Positions 5,130 through 7,567 of a stretch of DNA of 7,567 nucleotides are shown here, piece after piece (within the stretch, counting starts at the first letter, position 1; the number at the start of each line of letters is the position of its first letter). The notes beneath the pieces are model-generated. The model did not search any database. It worked only from the letters and a program-made list of their open reading frames with translations, and had not been told where the DNA came from. Source of the stretch: an uncultured Rickettsiales bacterium (GTDB lineage Bacteria; Pseudomonadota; Alphaproteobacteria; Rickettsiales; Deianiraeaceae); NCBI GenBank assembly GCA_937906355.1, contig CALCWF010000183.1:1-7567 (forward strand). Direction: 5' to 3'. The position numbers and the translations under genes are program-made.

Positions 5130-6131
5130 TCAGCTATCGTTGTTTTTATTGCCGACAATTGTATTGTATACTTTCGGATCCTCGTCGCATTCGTCAGGCA
5201 GAACGGTCATACCTTCGTAATCGCATATGTTTAATCTCGTCGTATTTCCTTCTATTCTACGCTTTATGTATCTTTTTTCGGACAAATCTAAATTCTGAAA
5301 ATAAGACGTTCTAAAACTAACATATCTATCTATGGCGTTTTCACTTAAAAACTTTATTGTTTGTATCCTATCTATTGCTACGTTGAAGTAATTTCCCGCT
5401 TCAGTGTAAAAAGATATCCAGATAAGATCTTCGTTACTTCTAAACGGGATATGCCAGACGCTCGCTGCGTCATAATAGCTCATAATGTATGCATAGTCCC
5501 CGGCGTGAAAGACATATTTTAACCACATTGTGCTCGTCGTGAGCATATACATTGCTTGTCCGATGGTATCTCTCAAATTGCTAGGACCGATCAGTGGCAA
5601 CATTATATAATTTCCACGCGGAATGTGATAAAAATACAAGATATTGCCTATATTCTTATCATAAGGCATCAGACCTAGTTTCGTAGCCGGATCGTCGACT
5701 CCGAAGCAACCGAAGAATGAATTAATCGCGAAACGCCAGAATGATACAAGAATTCCTTCTAAATCGGCGTCGAGAACCGATAAGATAGCATCTCTCGGGG
5801 TAAAAGTATAATTGTGTGCTATATTCTTAAAGCTCCATCTTACAACAAGTGGAATATTGTTTGTATAAAAATTGCCGAATGGAATTAGCAAGTTATCGTA
5901 AAAGAACACATTGAATTTGAATATTTTTCGATTGAATGCTTCCCAAGGATCCGTCTTGTTTATGACTACTGATGACTCGTGGAAAAACATATCGTCATCA
6001 TCATCGGCGATGGCATTTTTCGTCGATAAAAAAAGAACGGAAAACGACAAAATCATTGACAAAATTACCGAGTAGATAAGTTTTGATAGTGGAAAAGAAG
6101 AGCGTTGTCGTTTCAGGGTGTTTTTTCTCAT
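5130..6131 (-). CDS. mlaA: MlaA/VacJ family lipid asymmetry protein
   Basis: This 333-residue protein is counted from the ATG at 6131; a GTG at 6146 would add five residues and overlap the upstream gene by 14 nt. I prefer the ATG because it starts one base after the upstream TAG. It has a basic n-region, a hydrophobic core (about 17-37) and a likely signal peptidase I site after NAIA (42), followed by an Asp run. The MlaA hallmarks follow in order: DPWEAFNRKIFKFN (61-74), INSFFG with D-x-A (136-149), GNYIMLPLIGPSNLRD (173-188) and DRYVSFRTSYFQN (268-280). MlaA sits in the outer membrane and removes misplaced phospholipids from the outer leaflet, passing them to MlaC and the MlaFEDB transporter. 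I see no lipobox cysteine, unlike the E. coli lipoprotein, and an acidic tail of about 50 residues extends past the domain. It is the last gene of a tight minus-strand pair. Confidence 0.92.
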   Translation of the reverse strand: MRKNTLKRQRSSFPLSKLIYSVILSMILSFSVLFLSTKNAIADDDDDMFFHESSVVINKTDPWEAFNRKIFKFNVFFYDNLLIPFGNFYTNNIPLVVRWSFKNIAHNYTFTPRDAILSVLDADLEGILVSFWRFAINSFFGCFGVDDPATKLGLMPYDKNIGNILYFYHIPRGNYIMLPLIGPSNLRDTIGQAMYMLTTSTMWLKYVFHAGDYAYIMSYYDAASVWHIPFRSNEDLIWISFYTEAGNYFNVAIDRIQTIKFLSENAIDRYVSFRTSYFQNLDLSEKRYIKRRIEGNTTRLNICDYEGMTVLPDECDEDPKVYNTIVGNKNNDS

Positions 6132-6132
6132 G

Positions 6133-7527
6133 CTACGTGATGACACATTCTATCGCTAAAACAATTAACATTTGAACTAAAAAGTAAATATAAAAATATA
6201 TATGTTTACCGTATAAAATATCCGCGATTTTCTGTAACGACGATGAAAATAGTTCGCTATCTGCATGACGTTTTAGTGTTTTGAAAAAATCAGATATGGT
6301 AGTCGATGTTATCAAGCAACCAACTTTGAATGCCCTGAATATTTCTACTACTACGTTAAAATACATTCGGCTTGTCAGGAAATACGGTTGCGATGTTTTC
6401 GCGAAAGCGTAAGAAAATAACATTGTCATCGTGAAGACAAAAATACTGATCACGAGGATGCGATACGACGATATGTGAAGATAAGAAACTGCATTATTAA
6501 TCAATAATATTGACGATATTAAGAGTATTAATACAAATCTAAACGTCCTATGTATATCAATATATCTATTGTAGCCTGTTCTTTGCTTCGTGACGAATGC
6601 TATGCAAAGAATTTTGGCAAAAAAGCATACAGCCAAATTGATAGCAATGATTTCCATGATGTTTTCCTCGATACTTAGAATATAATATATTGGACTGAAT
6701 GTTACGATTAGTAGTAAAAAATAAAACACAGATAGTAGTTTGTCGATGTTATTTGAAAAAAATATGTTTCTCATACCGCCATACTTATACTTTGCAATTC
6801 TCTTCGACATAAAATTGTCGCAACAAGATATTGTCAGAATAGAACAAATAATCCAATTATTCGGCTGAATCACAGAGACCGAGGATTGCATGATTTGTAA
6901 GCCGTAAAAATACGTAATCACATAAACAAAATTTACACGAAAGTCCTTGTTGAAAAACAGGCACAAAAAGCTATAAAAGCATATAGACGCACCAAAATAT
7001 CTGAATATGTATAGATTGTCGGATCTCATGAGTTCTTGCATGACGTCCAACGATAGAAACGTCGGTATAACGAAACACGTCATTTTAAAGAGAGCGTTAG
7101 ATATAGAAAAAAGATACATCATCCACTCCGCAAATGGAATAAAGCCGATAATTAAAAGCATAAATATAAGTGTATAAAGATATATAACCGCATCTATATG
7201 CGTATTATCGATGCAACAAATGCTTGTTATAAATATACGTAAGAAGTTCGCACTTGTTTCTCTTACGGCGATCATGAAACAGCCAATAGATATCGATACA
7301 AAGTAGAACAAACTAGATATCTTAAATTTCCTGTTATGTATGGTTACGTAAATGGCACTAAGCATTGCTGATATTTCAAGTAAAAGAATTTTGTTAACAC
7401 CGAGCAAAGATCCAGATAAAATCGCAAGATTACTAATTACAACCGGTAAATAGCGTAGTTTTGAATACAAAAGTTGAGCAAACGCTATCAACAAAATATC
7501 AGTATGTGCTATAAAATATGTCAGCAT
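6133..7527 (-). CDS. Polytopic membrane protein, NuoL/M/N- or MrpD-antiporter-like (tentative)
   Basis: This 464-residue protein has about 12 hydrophobic segments spread over its length. Several stretches echo the proton-antiporter family (Proton_antipo_M) shared by complex I subunits NuoL/M/N and Mrp antiporters. LLLEISAMLSAIYV (48-61) may be the helix with the conserved Glu (E51). IPFAEWMMYLF (130-140) resembles 'xPFHxWLPxA', and SNALFKMTCFVI (143-154) resembles the Lys helix '..LLHAxxMVKAG' (K148). KYGGMRNIFFSN followed by a hydrophobic helix with SP resembles 'DLxGLxRKxP..LSLxGxP'. Conservation is weak, so it is a divergent or degenerate member. E51 lies roughly 90 residues earlier than in NuoM, and a stop codon directly before the ATG excludes a longer start. 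It may be a paralogue of an ion-translocating subunit adjusted to intracellular life. A divergent transporter of another family is the alternative. The membrane assignment is strong. Confidence 0.55.
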   Translation of the reverse strand: MLTYFIAHTDILLIAFAQLLYSKLRYLPVVISNLAILSGSLLGVNKILLLEISAMLSAIYVTIHNRKFKISSLFYFVSISIGCFMIAVRETSANFLRIFITSICCIDNTHIDAVIYLYTLIFMLLIIGFIPFAEWMMYLFSISNALFKMTCFVIPTFLSLDVMQELMRSDNLYIFRYFGASICFYSFLCLFFNKDFRVNFVYVITYFYGLQIMQSSVSVIQPNNWIICSILTISCCDNFMSKRIAKYKYGGMRNIFFSNNIDKLLSVFYFLLLIVTFSPIYYILSIEENIMEIIAINLAVCFFAKILCIAFVTKQRTGYNRYIDIHRTFRFVLILLISSILLINNAVSYLHISSYRILVISIFVFTMTMLFSYAFAKTSQPYFLTSRMYFNVVVEIFRAFKVGCLITSTTISDFFKTLKRHADSELFSSSLQKIADILYGKHIYFYIYFLVQMLIVLAIECVIT

Positions 7528-7567
7528 CTACCGGCAGTAATTTTTGATAATACTTAATTTTTGATTT
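7499..7567 (-). CDS. Possible 3' end of an upstream gene (partial)
   Basis: Reading in from the right edge on the minus strand, one frame stays open for 22 codons and ends at TGA (7499-7501), encoding ...YYQKLLPVDADIFYSTY. It would overlap the start of the antiporter-like gene by 29 nt. The string LPVDADIFY recalls the 'LDxDWFYR' segment seen near the C-terminal part of Mrp/NuoL-type proteins, which would make it a possible relative of its neighbour. The fragment is too short to be certain, and another frame is also open to the window edge (ending at the TAG just before the ATG). Confidence 0.25.
   Translation of the reverse strand, partial: KSKIKYYQKLLPVDADIFYSTY

Noticed and set aside
1..7567. 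tRNA, rRNA, riboswitch or CRISPR array
   Set aside because: No cloverleaf, conserved rRNA string, known aptamer core or regularly spaced direct repeats were seen on either strand.

Overview
The window is AT-rich and densely packed, with short intergenic gaps and genes on both strands. The recognisable chromosomal genes are YbeY, an MlaA/VacJ-type lipid-transport protein, a degenerate NuoL/M/N- or MrpD-like antiporter membrane protein, a signal-peptide beta-barrel candidate and an FtsL-like protein. Together they suggest a reduced-genome Gram-negative alphaproteobacterium, most likely a Rickettsiales-type intracellular symbiont. That placement is inferred from gene style and composition; there is no rRNA in the window to confirm it.

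Layout. Bases 1-219 hold no supported gene, only an (AT)11 run. Bases 220-561 (minus) encode a one-pass membrane protein that resembles alphaproteobacterial FtsL. Bases 612-2779 are a complete, apparently intact IS1595-family transposon. It has 25-bp terminal inverted repeats (22 of 25 positions agree), 8-bp target duplications (TCTTTTTG) on both sides, a full-length transposase, and directly behind it a translationally coupled RhuM-family gene as passenger. A perfect AT-only hairpin closes that two-gene unit just before the right end. The element lies in the gap between the FtsL-like gene and a divergent hypothetical gene (2973-3434, plus). That gene converges on a minus-strand outer-membrane candidate (3484-4338), and the 49-bp gap between them is almost entirely a hairpin.

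Bases 4339-4530 are the divergent control region between the outer-membrane gene and ybeY. ybeY has a near-consensus promoter whose expected start of transcription falls on its ATG, so its message may be leaderless. ybeY converges on a minus-strand pair: the antiporter-like protein (7527 to 6133) followed directly by mlaA (6131 to 5130). A possible 3' end of another gene overlaps the start of this pair at the right edge.

How the genes relate. The transposase moves the element and probably co-expresses RhuM, whose family is found in genomic and pathogenicity islands but has no settled biochemical function. The chromosomal genes serve envelope and RNA housekeeping: division, outer-membrane lipid asymmetry, ion or proton transport, and rRNA maturation. 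The main item of interest is the RhuM-carrying IS1595-type transposon, whose boundaries can be set to the base.
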